A stretch of DNA of 64,000 bases from Ceratopteris richardii (lineage: Eukaryota; Streptophyta; Polypodiopsida; Polypodiales; Pteridaceae). Below the pieces are notes generated by a model, which made no database searches, was not told where the DNA came from, and saw nothing but the letters and a program-made list of their open reading frames with translations. The stretch spans positions 140,993,139 to 141,057,138 of the forward strand of contig CM035439.1 of assembly GCA_020310875.1 (NCBI GenBank), given 5' to 3'. Shown here piece by piece: positions 62,151 through 64,000 of the stretch; position 1 is the first letter of the stretch; each line of letters opens with the position of its first letter. Position numbers and translations under genes: made by a program.

Positions 62151-63842
62151 AAGCCTGATTTATTTATCCCCTGGAACCCAAGCACACTCTCGTTGCAGGT
62201 TGATTTTGCACCAATCACTTTGTTCTTTTTAGTTGAATATTATGTTTATGGTCTTGTCTGAAATCGCGTCGTCAGGAGTACTTAAGTGAATTTCCGCACT
62301 TGATAAGTGATCGACTCTAGTTTACCTTTTGTCCTTTAGGGTTTTCGCACTTAAGACCTATTTACTTCTTGCACTTTGTTGATTAATATTCTTGGACTTG
62401 ATTCGTGCCTAACGTTGCCCTAATTAATTACCACACCTAAGTCGTACTTAGCCTAGGCTAGGAATTGACAAAGGAGGGTTGAGAGATCTTCCAACCTCAA
62501 TTAGCTGGTTGACCAGACTGCTACACAAGCCCAGGAAGCCTTCTCCCAAGCTTGGTACTCACCCTTGCTAGCTTGCTTTGGATTGCCTTGAGCGCGCACA
62601 AAGTTCCTGCAAAAGCACACCTGTTAGTATAGCTCTATTGCCACAAGTAATTGAAAGACACACTTCAATAATTTCAGCCCCCTTGGAGTAGTTCACTGTA
62701 CCCCCTGAATCTGAGAACCACTTAGTTCCACCTAAAGGTCAACTTAAAAATGCATGTTCTAAAACTCCGCGTATGATTCTCAACGAGCTTTCCAACGAGA
62801 CCAAAATCTCATCAATCAGAGTTCGTATGGTCAAGTTATGACCATTCAGGCACTAAAGGGTCAAAACAGGCACTCAGGGTTCAGGAGATCCCTCTCTGGT
62901 TTCTAGGCCTTTTGCCCACTTCCAAGGTTCTAAAGTTATACCAAGGTGCCTAAAATTAAGCTCAACTACCCTTCCAATCACTAAAAAAATTAACCCTAAA
63001 TTTTCATGCGTTAAAAGCCGTGTATCACAATAGGTCGGGTCGAGGTGTCGCGATAGGTCGAAGTGTCGCGATAGGTCGGGGTGTCGCGATAGCTCGTGAA
63101 GTGTCGCGATAGCTCGTGAAGTGTCGCGATATGTCGGGGTGTCGCGATAGCTCGTGAGGTGTCGCGATAGGTCGAAGTGTCGCGATAGGTCGGGGTGTCG
63201 CGATAGCTCGTGAAGTGTCGCGATAGCTCGTGAGGTGTCGCGATAGGTCGAAGTGTCGCGATAGGTCGGGGTGTCGCGATAGCTCGTGAAGTGTCGCGAT
63301 AGGTCAGGGTGTCGCGATAGCTCGTGAAGTGTCGCGATAGGTCGGGGTGTCGCGATAGCTCGTGAGGTGTCGCGATACCTCGAGGTGTCGTGATAGCTCG
63401 GGATATGGTGAATTTTTCTGTTCTATCTAGTGATCCTGGGAGCTCTAGGCCTGCGCAGTGTCGTGGTGCACTCAGAATCGTGATTGGGTGAAATTTTCGG
63501 AGTGTCGCGATAGCTCAAGCTCAACACCTCGGGGACTGTGCAGACAATTTCTGTACCTGCTGAGCTTGCTGGAGATGATGATGGAGCTGCCACCTGCAAG
63601 AAACATGCAAAAAACACACAAAGACAAGCACGCACAATCGCTCTCTCTCAAACTCGCACACAACAAATGAGGGAATGATAGGGAAGAGGGGATATGTAGT
63701 GGAGAAGGAGGTGGAGGTGGAAATGGAGAATGAGGTGAAGATGAAGATGGAGATGGAAAAAAATCAGAAATTTACCTACTACTTACCATTCCAACGCGTC
63801 CTCTCTACGTCTTACCATCACACGCTCGTCCTCAAAGCTCGA
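62151..63842 (-). other. A3 untranslated leader
   Basis: From the 5' side: donor-like GATG/GTAAGA (intron side at 63815) and AATG/GTAAGTAG (about 63786), purine-rich GGA/GAT repeat (about 63700-63760), AG run (about 63636-63655), TCGCGA array, then the gagctttccaacgagacc block (about 62787-62805) shared with A1 and A2. Same order as in A1 and A2. Confidence 0.78.
63045..63405 (-). repeat. A3 leader TCGCGA array
   Basis: Eighteen TCGCGA copies in two alternating units, gtgtcgcgataggtcggg (18 bp; also gtcgaa) and gtgtcgcgatagctcgtgaa (20 bp), plus one degraded copy (tcgtga) and an outlier at about 63503. Units are very regular, so the array has expanded or been homogenised recently. Unit differs from A1 and A2, core shared. 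Confidence 0.94.
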
Positions 63843-63860
63843 TCCCCGGCAACGGCGCCA
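63843..63860 (-). promoter_or_regulatory. Primer-binding site of A3 (tRNA-Asp)
   Basis: TGGCGCCGTTGCCGGGGA on the minus strand, followed by TC, eight bases from the LTR; identical to A2. Confidence 0.9.
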
Positions 63861-63868
63861 AAATTTGG

Positions 63869-64000
63869 TGTAGCTCAGTGATGAGTAGCACCTCCTTTAA
63901 TGTCAATCCGGGAAGACGTGAGGATGGTATGAAGACCACGAGCAAGTGGAAGCACAAGTGCGTGAGTGAGAAGCACACAAGCATGCACACACATACACGC
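63869..64000 (-). repeat. A3 5' LTR (partial, cut by window edge)
   Basis: TGTAGCTCAG onward; 132 bp match the start of 47838-48431 with one difference (ccgggaag against ccggaaag). Confidence 0.95.

Larger units (their letters stand above)
47838..64000 (-). mobile_element. Family A Ty3/Gypsy retrotransposon A3 (runs off right edge)
   Basis: On the minus strand: 5' LTR (begins at 63869, cut by the edge), tRNA-Asp priming site, leader with TCGCGA array, gag, 2616-codon gag-pol frame, 230-nt spacer, long accessory ORF, polypurine tract, 3' LTR (47838-48431). The last three features touch each other. The parts of the two LTRs that can be compared (132 bp) differ at one base. It is the best preserved copy of the family here, with two stops and one frameshift in gag and one stop in the accessory ORF. 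Candidate target duplication at 47833-47837 (ACAAC) cannot be checked. Confidence 0.96.

Overview
The window is plant nuclear DNA made almost entirely of nested LTR retrotransposons. I see no ordinary host gene, rRNA gene or convincing tRNA gene. Land plant is the safe call: a Ty3/Gypsy primer-binding site matching the 3' end of plant tRNA-Asp, Ty1/Copia elements primed by initiator tRNA-Met, large insertion-within-insertion structures, and premature stops that often look like CAG-to-TAG decay. The species cannot be resolved from this sequence.

One Ty3/Gypsy family, called family A here (Athila/Tat-like, no chromodomain), occurs three times. A1 (1-4004, minus) is a 5' end running off the left edge, with an uninterrupted gag frame. 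A2 (5156-28241, plus) is complete with two LTRs and a GAGGC target duplication, but its genes carry many stops and frameshifts. A3 (47838-64000, minus) runs off the right edge and is best preserved, with a 2616-codon gag-pol frame and a roughly 1420-codon accessory frame broken by one TAG. A2 is split in its integrase by a young Ty1/Copia element, C1 (14928-21438, minus), with two 1054-bp LTRs that read as identical, an AAAAT target duplication and an intact 1390-aa polyprotein. A1 and A2 both sit in an older related element H, whose accessory-gene remnant lies at 4005-5155 and 28247-29020 and whose 3' LTR seems to start at 29841.

From about 29.9 to 34.9 kb is AT-rich non-coding DNA with a 177-bp tandem duplication. 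A tRNA-like block (about 34.94 kb) and LTR-like DNA flanked by opposed Met-type priming sites follow. Next come a decayed Copia gag (36.5-37.7 kb), a 113-bp LTR-like piece, a decayed Gypsy element with gag, protease and RT (38.3-40.7 kb), and an internally deleted Gypsy element F (40.76-43.9 kb). About 4 kb before A3 is unassigned.

Family A is the most interesting content. Its polyprotein carries two retropepsin-like domains (before RT and after integrase) and two tandem integrase H2C2 zinc modules. A long accessory ORF (globular N-terminus, Pro/Ser/Thr-rich linker, coiled coil, conserved C-terminus) follows gag-pol by about 230 bp, with acceptor-like CAG sites about 20 nt before its ATG and a conserved donor-like GATG/GTAAGA just after the primer-binding site. 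All three leaders carry an array built on the palindrome TCGCGA at the same place, but with different repeat units. The arrays and the duplicated domains are the best candidates for something undescribed.
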